Source: Corynebacterium phoceense
GTDB taxonomy: Bacteria; Actinomycetota; Actinomycetes; Mycobacteriales; Mycobacteriaceae
Assembly: GCF_900092335.1 (NCBI RefSeq)
Contig: NZ_LT596208.1
Span: 1,743,545 to 1,807,544 of the forward strand
Direction: 5' to 3'
Length of the DNA stretch: 64,000 nt
Shown here in pieces: positions 51,934 to 59,447 of the stretch. The notes under the pieces are model-generated. The model searched no databases. It was not told where the DNA came from and was given only the letters and a program-made list of their open reading frames with translations. The position numbers were made by a program, and so were the translations under genes. The stretch's first letter is position 1; the number at the start of each line of letters is the position of its first letter.

Positions 51934-53500
51934 GGCTTACACCTCCCTTCCAGTCTTGCTTTGTCTTAAACCGCGGCAACGTGCCGCGGGGATTCACCGG
52001 AGCTTCCTCGACCGCCTTCCGTGCGCCAAGCTCCGATTCAGCTGCGTAGCGTCCAAGGCCCCACACGGCAAGCGTCATCGCCACGAGCGCTGGCACTCGG
52101 CCGGAGTACCGGTCAATGCACTCGAATTTCTTGCCCTCGTCGCGCAGCGTTGCAAGCTGCAGCTCCTGACCCCACGACCCGGACACGTCATGGGTGAGCG
52201 TGCCGTCGCGCACTGCCTGGCGCGTAACCGCGTACGCGGACGCGACGTTCGCACCAGTGGCGAGCACCGGCTCAATGTTGACGAGCATGAGCTCCGGGGC
52301 GAGCACGTTTCCATGCCAGTCCCTATCCAGCACTACCGCGGCCAGGCCGAAGCCGTCGCCGCGCAGCTGGTCACGCAGCCGGACAATCTTGCCCACCACA
52401 TCCGCGACAGTAAATCCCGCCATCTCATCGACCAGCTGCACATGTATACCACGTGTGGTGCGTCCCGCGACCACCATGGCGATATCCTCGCCGTCGGCGG
52501 ACACCTCTACGGCGAGGACAGCCTCGCCGACCGCGACATCACGCTCAACCGCACCGGCGGCCCACCGGTCAAGCGGCAGCACCGGCACAAAATCGGACCG
52601 GTCATTATCGCGCGGGTACCAGTCCCCCGCAGCCAGCGTCTCAACCATGAAAACCTTGCGCAGGACTTCCGAGTTTTTTGCCGACTCCGCGTCGGACTCA
52701 ATGTCGACGAGCTGCGCGCCGGGGCCCTCATCGACGAGCGACGGGTTGCATCGCGCCCACGTCTCCTGAAGAAAAGGATCATCACCCTCGGCGGGCGACC
52801 ATTCTTTGAAGAGCGTGCGCTTCGCACCGTCAATCGCGGCCCACCGCTTCGCCGAGAACACCGCGCCGTGCGCGTGCTCGGAGCGGTTCACCGGCGACGA
52901 GATGAAGATGATTTGCGCGGACTCACGAGCACGAATCAACTTGCCCAGCGCGGCAAAGATTTCATTCGGAAGGTCAAAGCACTCGTCAAGAATCAACGTG
53001 TCAACCGACAAGCCGCGGCCAGTCTTCGCCGTGCGCGTGCGAAAAAGCACCGTCGCATCATTCGGGAAGGTGATGTTCTCCTTGCCGTTGGTCTTCCCCT
53101 TGTGAGGAATACCCAGGCCCTCATCCTCCCACCAATACAACAGGTCAGGATTGGACTCGATGACCTCCCACAGGCGACTCTGCGCGTCAATGGCGGTGTC
53201 CATGAAGTGGGCTGTGTGAAGAATCGTCTTCTCTTCGAAGAGGTAGATGCCGGCAAGCTCACGCGCGACGAGCACCTCGCCCTTGCCGTTCTGGCGGGCC
53301 ACAACGGTGACCACCTCGCGCGCGGCCCAGCGGCCTTTCGCATCGGTGCGGCACATATCCCGCAGCAGGTCTTCCTGCCAGGGGTACAGGGTCAGGCCGC
53401 ACCAGCGGGCGAATTCCACCGCCTGGTCACCGCGCGCCGTATCCCCATCGGGAATGAGAGAGAGTCGTGGCTCCTGGACTCCGAGCAAAGTCACAGCCAC
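51923..53500 (-). CDS. Terminase large subunit
   Basis: A 525-residue packaging ATPase/nuclease starting at GTG 53500 (GGAGGTGA upstream). The Walker A-like motif is ARQNGKGE (about 68-75), Walker B is TLILDECFDLP with D172/E173, and the FISSPVNRSEHAHG coupling motif follows. The C-terminal nuclease domain carries LAVEVSADGEDIAMVV and GFGLAAVVLDRDWHGN, with acidic residues that bind metal. It lies between the small subunit and portal. The nearby HNH gene is typical of cos-packaging phages. Confidence 0.9.
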   Translation of the reverse strand: MAVTLLGVQEPRLSLIPDGDTARGDQAVEFARWCGLTLYPWQEDLLRDMCRTDAKGRWAAREVVTVVARQNGKGEVLVARELAGIYLFEEKTILHTAHFMDTAIDAQSRLWEVIESNPDLLYWWEDEGLGIPHKGKTNGKENITFPNDATVLFRTRTAKTGRGLSVDTLILDECFDLPNEIFAALGKLIRARESAQIIFISSPVNRSEHAHGAVFSAKRWAAIDGAKRTLFKEWSPAEGDDPFLQETWARCNPSLVDEGPGAQLVDIESDAESAKNSEVLRKVFMVETLAAGDWYPRDNDRSDFVPVLPLDRWAAGAVERDVAVGEAVLAVEVSADGEDIAMVVAGRTTRGIHVQLVDEMAGFTVADVVGKIVRLRDQLRGDGFGLAAVVLDRDWHGNVLAPELMLVNIEPVLATGANVASAYAVTRQAVRDGTLTHDVSGSWGQELQLATLRDEGKKFECIDRYSGRVPALVAMTLAVWGLGRYAAESELGARKAVEEAPVNPRGTLPRFKTKQDWKGGVSRAA

Positions 53501-53509
53501 TCACCTCCA

Positions 53510-53821
53510 CTAGACGGCCTTAAATCCGCCAAACTTCTCACGCCGCGGGCGCTCAGCACCCTTATGCTCGCCAAAAAGGTCAGGCCGATCCTTCACCCAG
53601 CCACGCAGCTCCGCCGAGGCGCGCTTCTCGATTAACAACGCCGGGTGCTCCACCGGAAAGCCCTTACCGTCGTCGATGATGGTGCCCTCGCGCTCAATCG
53701 CTTCGCGGGCGTCCTGCAGGCGAAGAGTTAGGCCGGCCACTGTCTCCACGACCGACAGATCAAATTCCGAGAGCTCGCGCCCGGCGCGGATACGGTCAAC
53801 CTCCACAGCAAGTCGAGCCAT
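53510..53821 (-). CDS. Terminase small subunit (P27-type)
   Basis: A 103-residue helical protein. The ATG at 53821 follows GGAGGTGATTGTG. It has a central helix pair (SVVETVAGLTLRLQDAREAI) and a Lys/Arg-rich C terminus ending in EKFGGF. The NPALLIEKRASAELRG-like block (here HPALLIEKRASAELRGWVKD) is the hallmark of P27-family small terminases. It binds the packaging site and recruits the large subunit, whose gene starts 9 bases downstream. Confidence 0.82.
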   Translation of the reverse strand: MARLAVEVDRIRAGRELSEFDLSVVETVAGLTLRLQDAREAIEREGTIIDDGKGFPVEHPALLIEKRASAELRGWVKDRPDLFGEHKGAERPRREKFGGFKAV

Positions 53822-53892
53822 CACAATCACCTCCCCAAATTTTGGGCATGAAAAAAGCCCCACCCAAAAGCGAGGCAAAAATCAACCAAAAA

Positions 53893-54672
53893 CTAGCCAG
53901 CATCCAACATGACAGACCCCATACGAATCGGAGCCGTATTTCGCTCAACACCCGGCAACCCAACAACCGAACGCGACGGGTCAACCGACCGCAAACCAGG
54001 CATCACACGCCCGAAGCTGCGGGATGCCGGAGCCTCCTCAAAAGCGGCCCGCACAAAGTCCTCAAACATCTCGCACCGCTCCACATCATCCGTCATCTCA
54101 AACTGCTCGCAACGAATATTTTTGTTCAAGTTCATCGAGCTGGTGATGCACACATCCCACTCCTCATTCCGAATAAGCACGAATTTTGCGTGCGTACGAA
54201 TCTGGATGAAAGAATCAGGGCCGAAAATCTCCCCGACCTCATGAACACCAGCCTGCCCCTTCTTCGCGCGGCCGGAGTCCATGACGAAACGAATAGAGCG
54301 AATCATGCCGCAGTCCCGAAAATTCTCCGCAGCCTCAAGGTCATAAAAACCAGCAGACCACGTAGCAATAGTCACATCAGCCGGACCCGTAATCTCCAGC
54401 GTCGCCTGCACGAGGTCAATCAAAGAGAACTGACCATAAGTCAGACCGAGGATGTCCATGCCATGGTCGAACCCGGCGATCGTCTGCCGCGCGGCGCCAG
54501 CGCGAGAAAAACGCGCCTGTACGCGACGATTAGTCCGCGCATCAGCCGGCCGCAGCTCCGAAAAGCCAACAGCTTCGGTCGCCAAGTGCTTCGCCTGAGC
54601 CTTCGTCAACTCCACACCATGCGCAGCAGCCAACTTCTCGAGCTCACGCTGGAAAGTACTAAGATTACTCAT
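53893..54672 (-). CDS. PLD-superfamily-like phage protein of unknown role
   Basis: A 259-residue protein between the HNH and terminase genes. Residues 95-190 look like half of a phospholipase-D/Nuc fold: a strand with DVTIATWSAGFYDLEAAENF, then IQIRTHAKFVLIRNEEWDVC with His161-x-Lys163, and the SSMNLNKN motif (178-185) equivalent to GSANLT. The Asp normally four residues after Lys is absent. A single HKD set suggests a dimeric Nuc-like nuclease. The ATG at 54672 with GGAG was chosen over GTG 54681. A hairpin upstream and an AT-rich gap make it look like an inserted cargo gene. Confidence 0.62.
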   Translation of the reverse strand: MSNLSTFQRELEKLAAAHGVELTKAQAKHLATEAVGFSELRPADARTNRRVQARFSRAGAARQTIAGFDHGMDILGLTYGQFSLIDLVQATLEITGPADVTIATWSAGFYDLEAAENFRDCGMIRSIRFVMDSGRAKKGQAGVHEVGEIFGPDSFIQIRTHAKFVLIRNEEWDVCITSSMNLNKNIRCEQFEMTDDVERCEMFEDFVRAAFEEAPASRSFGRVMPGLRSVDPSRSVVGLPGVERNTAPIRMGSVMLDAG

Positions 54673-54702
54673 ATCAATCACTCCGTTTTAGTGGTTGGTC
54701 AC

Positions 54703-54733
54703 GCCACCGGATAGCGCCAACTATCGCGGTGGC
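54703..54733. terminator. Hairpin upstream of the PLD-like gene
   Basis: GCCACCGGATAG pairs with CTATCGCGGTGGC (one bulged base) around CGCCAA. CTTTC follows on the plus strand. It could be a terminator or part of the packaging region. Confidence 0.5.
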
Positions 54734-54926
54734 CTTTCACCCTATCTTACCAGCTCAAAGCGTGTTTTCATAGCCCAAAAGGCCACAAATTCCATAACAT
54801 TCAAGTGCATATATCAGCCCATGCGACTTAACCCACAGGAATAAATGCAGGTCGCGGGGAGAGAGACCATGAGAGCAAGCCGAGGGGGGAGTCATCTACC
54901 CATGAGCCAAATATTATAGCCACCCC
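54734..54926. other. AT-rich intergenic region, candidate packaging (cos) region
   Basis: About 190 bases without a gene between HNH and the PLD-like/terminase genes. It contains a purine tract (GCGGGGAGAGAGACCATGAG) and GAGGGGGGAGTC, but I cannot mark a cos overhang. In cos phages that encode an HNH next to terminase, cos lies in this position. Confidence 0.35.
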
Positions 54927-55268
54927 CTAGTCTGCAACTAGACCAATCACCCGGCCTCCCGGCCAGTCAATCGGCGACGCTACCCCGACCTGCAACTGGT
55001 ACCAGCCGGGACCGTGTTTCACCCACTCATTGGCGATGGCACGGTTGCACCGGCGATGCAGCAGGCGATTCGCAAGGCGTGTCTTATCCCCTTCTTCGTG
55101 GTCGGCTTCCAGGGCCGCGCCGTCGAAGTTCCGCCCGGCCTCGCGATACATCGGCTGGCCGCAGTATTCGCAGGGTGTGCCGTCGATGAGGTTGTAGATG
55201 AGCTGCTCGCGGGCCTTGGCGTGATTCCCGCCGTATCCGCGCTGGGCGGTGGTGAGCTTCGTGTCCAT
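54927..55268 (-). CDS. HNH endonuclease
   Basis: A 113-residue HNH protein starting at ATG 55268 (GGGGGTG upstream). Zinc ligands C33/C36 (CEYCGQPMY), the catalytic D56-H57 (LEADHEEGDK) and the second metal pair H71/C74 (LLHRRCNRAIAN) are all present. HNH proteins next to terminases assist cohesive-end cutting during packaging in many siphophages. It is the first gene of the late operon, with a promoter and hairpin just upstream. Confidence 0.85.
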   Translation of the reverse strand: MDTKLTTAQRGYGGNHAKAREQLIYNLIDGTPCEYCGQPMYREAGRNFDGAALEADHEEGDKTRLANRLLHRRCNRAIANEWVKHGPGWYQLQVGVASPIDWPGGRVIGLVAD

Positions 55269-55280
55269 GGTCACCCCCAT

Positions 55281-55314
55281 AAAACGCGAAATACCCCGGC
55301 GCGTGCCAGGGTAT
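55281..55314 (-). terminator. Hairpin at the early/late boundary
   Basis: ATACCCCGGC (55291-55300) pairs with GCCAGGGTAT (55305-55314), one G-T pair, four-base loop; TTCGCGTTTT follows on the minus strand. It probably ends the early minus-strand transcript, and it also lies in the leader of the late mRNA. Confidence 0.6.
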
Positions 55315-55331
55315 AAGTTGTCGTCGCGTCG

Positions 55332-55340
55332 ATTATATCA
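55332..55340 (-). promoter_or_regulatory. Candidate late promoter (extended -10)
   Basis: On the minus strand TGATATAAT gives a TGn-TATAAT extended -10. No good -35 is visible. The predicted start is about 55,325, just upstream of the hairpin at 55291-55314 and 57 bases before the HNH start. Confidence 0.45.
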
Positions 55341-55397
55341 CGTTTGTGGGGAACCGCTAGTCACAGCGTTATACGGAATCCCATGCACTGTGTTCCA

Positions 55398-55985
55398 TTA
55401 CGGCTGCCCTACCAAGCTGGCTAGGCATTCGGACAGTAGGTAGCCGCCTCTCCCGTTGGGCATGATCTCGCGGGTAATGTAGCCAGCTCTCGCCCAGCCA
55501 CGGACCATGTCTGCGGTGACGTGATGGCGGCGGGCGCGGAGTTGGCGGGCGATGGCCTCGGCGCCGAGGCGGCGTTCTTCCGCGTCGGCTACCTCGCGGG
55601 CGGTGCGTGGCCGGCAGTGACGTCCGATGACGCGCACCTGGTGCTCGAGCTCGTCGACGAGATCGCTTGCCCAGTCGAGCTCCGAGATGGCTTGGGCGTG
55701 GAAGGCAAGCTTCCGGCACAGGTCGATGGGTCCGGTTTCATCGTCTCGGATGTGGACGCCGGTATCGCCGAGGGCGTTGAAAGCGACCTCGCGCAGGAGC
55801 GTGGATTGTTCAAGCCAACAGGCGACGTAGAGCCAATTGCCGGGTGATTGCGGTCCCGGCGCAGGCTTCATGGTGCGGACCTCGGGCGGTGCGGGACGTG
55901 AGTATTTGAGGCTGTCGAGTTCGCGGTAGAGGTTGGCGAGGTCACGCGCCAGATGGCGCAGATGTTGCTCGTCTACTTGGCTCAT
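55398..55985 (-). CDS. Phage regulatory protein with MerR-like C-terminal HTH
   Basis: A 195-residue protein starting at ATG 55985 (ATGA overlap with the upstream nuclease gene). The N-terminal 140 residues are helical (HLRHLARDLANLYRELDSLK; SDLVDELEHQVRVIGRHCRP). The C terminus (AIARQLRARRHHVTADMVRG WARAGYI) is a MerR-type helix-turn-helix. It is the last gene before the late promoter, so it could be the switch activating late genes, as seen for position-equivalent genes in other phages. A longer frame to 56240 is antisense-like. Confidence 0.68.
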   Translation of the reverse strand: MSQVDEQHLRHLARDLANLYRELDSLKYSRPAPPEVRTMKPAPGPQSPGNWLYVACWLEQSTLLREVAFNALGDTGVHIRDDETGPIDLCRKLAFHAQAISELDWASDLVDELEHQVRVIGRHCRPRTAREVADAEERRLGAEAIARQLRARRHHVTADMVRGWARAGYITREIMPNGRGGYLLSECLASLVGQP

Positions 55986-56335
55986 GGTTCTCCTATGAGT
56001 TCGGGCAGGTGGTTGAGGGTTGTGATTGTGCGCCAGGTGGCGGGGTTGGCGCTCCCCCGTGTCTTCCAGATGAGGACGCCTCCGATGACTGGTTTGGTGG
56101 TGTTGGCGCGTAGCGTCTGTACTTGGTCTTCGAGTTGGGCGAACCAGGTTTTCCATTGGGGTGTGGCGACGTCTTTGACTTGGATGCAGAGAAGACCTCG
56201 GGGTGTGTCTGCTATGACGTCTCCGAGGTCTTCGTCCCATCCTGCGCGTGTGCGGCGTGTGTGGGGCCAGATGGTTTGTAGGTAGTCGCGGACGGCGCGT
56301 TCTGCGCGGTCGCCTTTGGCTTTGTTCTTATTCAA
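55982..56335 (-). CDS. Holliday-junction-resolvase-like nuclease
   Basis: A 117-residue protein of the PD-(D/E)xK fold: KGDRAERAVRDYLQ with E12, DLGDVIAD with D39, and CIQVKDV with Gln52-x-Lys54. This is the catalytic layout of Hjc/VRR-type phage resolvases that cut branched DNA before packaging. It overlaps dUTPase upstream and the regulator downstream, consistent with one polycistronic unit. Confidence 0.72.
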   Translation of the reverse strand: MNKNKAKGDRAERAVRDYLQTIWPHTRRTRAGWDEDLGDVIADTPRGLLCIQVKDVATPQWKTWFAQLEDQVQTLRANTTKPVIGGVLIWKTRGSANPATWRTITTLNHLPELIGEP

Positions 56336-56747
56336 TGCCGCTGCTTCCGAATCCTTGAGCGCTGCGTTCTGCGGTGCCTTCGCCGAAGTACTGCACGCCG
56401 AGGTGCGGCATGATGAGTAGCTGCGCGATCCGGTCGCCGGGGTCTACTCGGAAGGCGGAGAACCCCTGGTTTTTGATAATCACCTGGATCACGCCCGTAT
56501 AGCCCGCGTCCACAACACCGGGGGAGTTAGCCACCGTGATGCCCCTCGCGGCGAGCCCGCTGCGGGGGCAGACGAGGGCGACATGGTGGGCATCGAGGTT
56601 CAGCATTTCGCCGGTGATTTCAGTGGGGATTATGCGGATTGCCCCTGCCGGGATGTGGCGTGGGGCGTCGCCTGCGGCTCGTAGGTCGAGGCCCGCGTCA
56701 CCGGACCGGCGGTCGTGGGCGTAGCCAGTGGGGAGATTAGCTTGCAT
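56328..56747 (-). CDS. dut: dUTP diphosphatase
   Basis: A 139-residue trimeric dUTPase with all five motifs: DAGLDLRA (I), PRSGLAARG (II), GVVDAGYTG (III, catalytic Asp80), GDRIAQLLI (IV) and RSAQGFGSSG (V). It hydrolyses dUTP to dUMP, preventing uracil incorporation in phage DNA and feeding dTMP synthesis. It is cytoplasmic. It lies among replication and repair genes of the prophage, overlapping the resolvase gene by 8 bases. Confidence 0.93.
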   Translation of the reverse strand: MQANLPTGYAHDRRSGDAGLDLRAAGDAPRHIPAGAIRIIPTEITGEMLNLDAHHVALVCPRSGLAARGITVANSPGVVDAGYTGVIQVIIKNQGFSAFRVDPGDRIAQLLIMPHLGVQYFGEGTAERSAQGFGSSGIE

Positions 56748-56762
56748 CGTGTTCCTTGTTTG

Positions 56763-57092
56763 TCATTGGTTCTCCTTGAGGGGCCATAGGGTGTCTGGGG
56801 TCCATTCTTTGGGTGCGTGGTCGCGGCAGTATTGCCAGGCGCGGTGCCAGTCGGGATCGTCCACGCGGGAAAGGCTGCTACGGTCGGTTGTTTCCCGCCA
56901 GTACATTTCTTCCTGCAGGTCACGCAGGATAACGACCTGGTCGTGGGGGTGAATGTGCTCCCACTCCGTTATGAGCAGGTCTACGGTCATGCCGACAATG
57001 TAGGTGGCGCGGCCCCGTGCGTAACGCACAGCAGACGTAATCACCCAGCCGGGAACCTGGCAGGCGGATTGGTAGCGGTCGATAGGTTTCAC
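56763..57092 (-). CDS. Prophage hypothetical protein (109 aa)
   Basis: Starts by ATGA overlap with the upstream gene. Features: SACQVPGWVITSAVRYARGR near the N terminus, an acidic helix (DQVVILRDLQEEMYWRETTD) and a Trp-rich C terminus (DPDWHRAWQYCRDHAPKEWT). The HRAWxYCRDHxPKEW pattern may be a small conserved actinophage motif, but I cannot assign a function. Confidence 0.68.
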   Translation of the reverse strand: MKPIDRYQSACQVPGWVITSAVRYARGRATYIVGMTVDLLITEWEHIHPHDQVVILRDLQEEMYWRETTDRSSLSRVDDPDWHRAWQYCRDHAPKEWTPDTLWPLKENQ

Positions 57093-57451
57093 TGGCCCAT
57101 CCTTTCTGCGTGTGCGAGTAGTGCCAGGGCGACTTCTTCCGCAACTTCGGGGTACATGATGATCACTTCATCCTCGCCAGGTTTGTCAAAATTTGGCTGC
57201 GCGATGCCGATGCCGTTATCGACGCTTACTACCATGATGTCCAGGTCGTTTTCGTCAATGAATGTGGTGTCATTGACTCGCGGCAGCACGACCTCCCGCG
57301 TCCTTGCCCGCTTGTCTGCGTAGGCCATGGCCTCGGCGTGGGTGGGGAATCCTCGGCATTTTGTCCAGCCCCCTTTGGGCCAGGCCACCCATTCAAGGTG
57401 GCCTGGGGAGAAGAAGTCATCACAGAATTTCTTGACTTTCCATTTACTCAT
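57089..57451 (-). CDS. Prophage hypothetical protein (120 aa)
   Basis: Starts at ATG 57451, overlapping the upstream stop (ATGA). The N terminus MSKWKVKKFCDDFFSPGHLE continues into WVAWPKGGWTKCRGFPTHAE AMAYA, a small beta-alpha module seen in phage proteins that resemble a DUF fold with aromatic strands. The C-terminal part has an acidic patch (YPEVAEEVALALLAHAERMG). Function unknown. Upstream frame extension to 57568 was rejected because it overlaps coding sequence. Confidence 0.68.
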   Translation of the reverse strand: MSKWKVKKFCDDFFSPGHLEWVAWPKGGWTKCRGFPTHAEAMAYADKRARTREVVLPRVNDTTFIDENDLDIMVVSVDNGIGIAQPNFDKPGEDEVIIMYPEVAEEVALALLAHAERMGQ

Positions 57452-57762
57452 GGCTTCACTTCTTCGGGTTGGGAGACCAGGCGGCGGATGATGCGTTCTT
57501 CTCGTCCTAGTCGTTTCCCCGGGCGGAATGGATTTGGGTCTGTGCTCCATTCGGTGACTTGATGCCATGTGGTGATTTGTCGGTGTTTATCGCCGGAGTC
57601 CCAGCGCACTTGCACCGCGTACTCGTAGGTCATTCCTGCGATGGTTTCAAGCATGGCGATTATCGCTTCGTCTACTTCGGCGTACACGGGGTCATCAACG
57701 TTTCCGGCGTGCTTCAGGCGGTCGAGTAGGGTTCGTGCTTCTTCTGGGGTCATGTTAGGCAT
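57448..57762 (-). CDS. Prophage hypothetical protein (104 aa), paralogue A
   Basis: Shares MTPEEAxxLLDx, ETIAGxxxEYAVQ and RRLVSxPEE with the 109-residue product of 58005-58334, so the two are tandem paralogues separated by one gene. The fold is likely a small helix plus a beta sheet. It overlaps both neighbours by a few bases. Function unknown. Confidence 0.7.
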   Translation of the reverse strand: MPNMTPEEARTLLDRLKHAGNVDDPVYAEVDEAIIAMLETIAGMTYEYAVQVRWDSGDKHRQITTWHQVTEWSTDPNPFRPGKRLGREERIIRRLVSQPEEVKP

Positions 57763-58012
57763 TGGTGGTTTCCTCGATTCGTTCTTTGACCCATGTGAGT
57801 GCGCCTTTTACGGCGAAGTCTTGTGTGGCCATGATTTCGATTTCGATGTCTCGCAGTAGCCGCGTGAGTTCGTCCCCTGACTCCTGGGCGAGTATGTCGC
57901 CGTCTAGCTCTTTGAGCATGTCGAGTAGTTCGTCGCGGGTGAATGAGACTTCGACATCTACGCTGGTGTCTACGTCTACGTTGACGGTTGTAGAGTAAGT
58001 GGGGTTACGCAT
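57755..58012 (-). CDS. Prophage hypothetical protein (85 aa)
   Basis: A small acidic protein: an N-terminal strand of alternating Val/Asp (TTVNVDVDTSVDVEVSFTRD) followed by a helical half (ELTRLLRDIEIEIMATQDFA). It lies between two paralogous genes and overlaps both. Function unknown. Confidence 0.62.
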   Translation of the reverse strand: MRNPTYSTTVNVDVDTSVDVEVSFTRDELLDMLKELDGDILAQESGDELTRLLRDIEIEIMATQDFAVKGALTWVKERIEETTNA

Positions 58013-58334
58013 TGGGGGTTTCCTCGGGGTTGCTTACTAAGCGGCGGACGAGGCAGACGGGGTGGGCGCTCTTCTCGCGGGTTTTGTCTGCCACGGCGTG
58101 GGCCTCGCTGGGCTTGGAAGTCCACCATGCGCAATCGGGGTATTTCGTGCAGATTCCGGGGCGGACATACAGGCGCGCTCCGGTGGGATAGTCGATTTGC
58201 ACCGCGTATTCCCAGCTCAACCCAGCGATAGTCTCTACCGCGTCGGCTGTGTCTTTCCCGTCCATGACGTGAGGAAGGTCTACGTCCGGTTGGTGGCATT
58301 TATCAAGCAGCCATTGTGCTTCTTCCGGGGTCAT
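58005..58334 (-). CDS. Prophage hypothetical protein (109 aa), paralogue B
   Basis: Paralogue of the gene at 57448-57762: MTPEEAQWLLDK, ETIAGLSWEYAVQIDYPTG and RRLVSNPEE align without large gaps. It has an extra Cys/Trp-rich segment (CTKYPDCAWWTSKPSEAHAV). Overlaps the next upstream gene by ATGA. Function unknown. Confidence 0.7.
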   Translation of the reverse strand: MTPEEAQWLLDKCHQPDVDLPHVMDGKDTADAVETIAGLSWEYAVQIDYPTGARLYVRPGICTKYPDCAWWTSKPSEAHAVADKTREKSAHPVCLVRRLVSNPEETPNA

Positions 58335-58771
58335 TGCTGTTCACCCCATCCCCATCGGAGGGTTTTCCACGGGCTGCTGGCGGCCATTTCTTTAGCGTCG
58401 AGTTCGTCGTCATAGCTCTCCCAGTATTTGGCGAAGACCTTTTGATACGCGTTTCCTTGCGGTGCGGCAACAATGGTTCCCTCTGGCGCGTTCTCGAAGT
58501 CCTCAACGGTGGTGAGTTCTACCGGGTCAAGGGTGAGAGATTCGAGATATACTTGCGCTTGCCACGCTTTACCGCTTGTGTCTACTTTTTCGCGAGCAAG
58601 CCATACGGCGTTAAATTGGTCTGGGTGTGCGCTGATGATGATTCCGCGCCCGTATTCGGGGTGTTCCGCCCACCTGCCAAACAGTGACTCCGGCTTGGGT
58701 AGCAGTTCGCGGATTGCGCCAAGGTCTCCCGCCTTGATCAGCGAGATAGGAACTTCGATAGTGTCAGTCAT
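58331..58771 (-). CDS. Prophage hypothetical protein (146 aa)
   Basis: Starts at ATG 58771, overlapping the upstream stop (TAATG). The C-terminal part has TTVEDFENAPEGTIVAAPQG NAYQK, a motif also present in the product of 59082-59447 (TRQEFFNLPIGTVVKIPHVG). The N-terminal half (SLIKAGDLGAIRELLPKPES; GRGIIISAHPDQFNAVWLAR) is unassigned. Probably a small phage regulatory or structural accessory; function unknown. Confidence 0.66.
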   Translation of the reverse strand: MTDTIEVPISLIKAGDLGAIRELLPKPESLFGRWAEHPEYGRGIIISAHPDQFNAVWLAREKVDTSGKAWQAQVYLESLTLDPVELTTVEDFENAPEGTIVAAPQGNAYQKVFAKYWESYDDELDAKEMAASSPWKTLRWGWGEQQ

Positions 58772-59085
58772 TAGATGTCTCCGTTCAGGATGTTGTGGAT
58801 TTGTTGGATTTCCCATCGGAGGCGGGATTGCGCGTCCATGGTGTCCCATTTGCCGAAATCGGCTTGATCGTCTTTCACGATTTCTCGCGTCTCCTCGAGT
58901 GCGTGGCGCATGTGTAGCCAATCTTGGGCGAGTTCCGGGGCGAGGGCGGCGAGTTTCTGATTCGCTACTGCGTGCTCGTTGTCAATAACGCCGGTGTCGC
59001 GGTGGAGGTCGAGCATGGCGACATTACACGGCCCGGGTGTGGCCTGTTCGAGTAGTTCGCGGATGGTGTTTTCGTTGAGGGTCAT
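58771..59085 (-). CDS. Prophage hypothetical protein (104 aa)
   Basis: Starts at ATG 59085 (ATGA overlap). The N terminus TIRELLEQATPGPCNVAMLD resembles the ead/Ea22-like motif (L-E-x-A-T-P-G-P) common in phage early proteins; the middle reads ANQKLAALAPELAQDWLHMR, again Ea22-like (xxxLIAxxPexV). I would call it Ea22-like with moderate confidence. Its role is unknown. Confidence 0.68.
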   Translation of the reverse strand: MTLNENTIRELLEQATPGPCNVAMLDLHRDTGVIDNEHAVANQKLAALAPELAQDWLHMRHALEETREIVKDDQADFGKWDTMDAQSRLRWEIQQIHNILNGDI

Positions 59086-59447
59086 GCCTGCACCTCCGGG
59101 GTAAACATGACGGTGGCGGGAGCATTGACGCTGATGGTGAAGCTCCACATGGCATCATTGCCGTGAATAGGACGCGATTCCGGTAGTTGTTTGACCCAGG
59201 AGCTAATGCCGATCTTGTAGTACGTGCCGACATGAGGGATTTTCACGACGGTACCAATCGGCAGGTTGAAAAATTCTTGGCGTGTACGAACTTCCTGCGG
59301 TTTGCTTGCCGCTGTGTAGGTGAGTCCGAGTTCGTCCAAGCAGTAATCGAGGTCTGGGGCGTGGTCTTTTGCCAGGTGTTCCAGCAGCTCCATGAGGGGC
59401 GTGTTTTCGCATGTCACGAGGACTTCATTTCGGGTGATGATGGACAC
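59082..59447 (-). CDS. Prophage hypothetical protein (121 aa)
   Basis: A 121-residue protein with an N-terminal helical region (TPLMELLEHLAKDHAPDLDY) and a beta-rich C-terminal part starting at the FxxxPxGTVV...Y-K motif (TRQEFFNLPIGTVVKIPHVG). The latter module is shared with the gene at 58331-58771. It overlaps both neighbours. Function unknown. Confidence 0.66.
   Translation of the reverse strand: MSIITRNEVLVTCENTPLMELLEHLAKDHAPDLDYCLDELGLTYTAASKPQEVRTRQEFFNLPIGTVVKIPHVGTYYKIGISSWVKQLPESRPIHGNDAMWSFTISVNAPATVMFTPEVQA

Noticed and set aside
51956-53635. Plus-strand open frame of 559 codons opposite the terminase
   Set aside because: Antisense of the terminase large subunit, whose ATPase motifs are clear; the plus-strand product is basic and without motifs.
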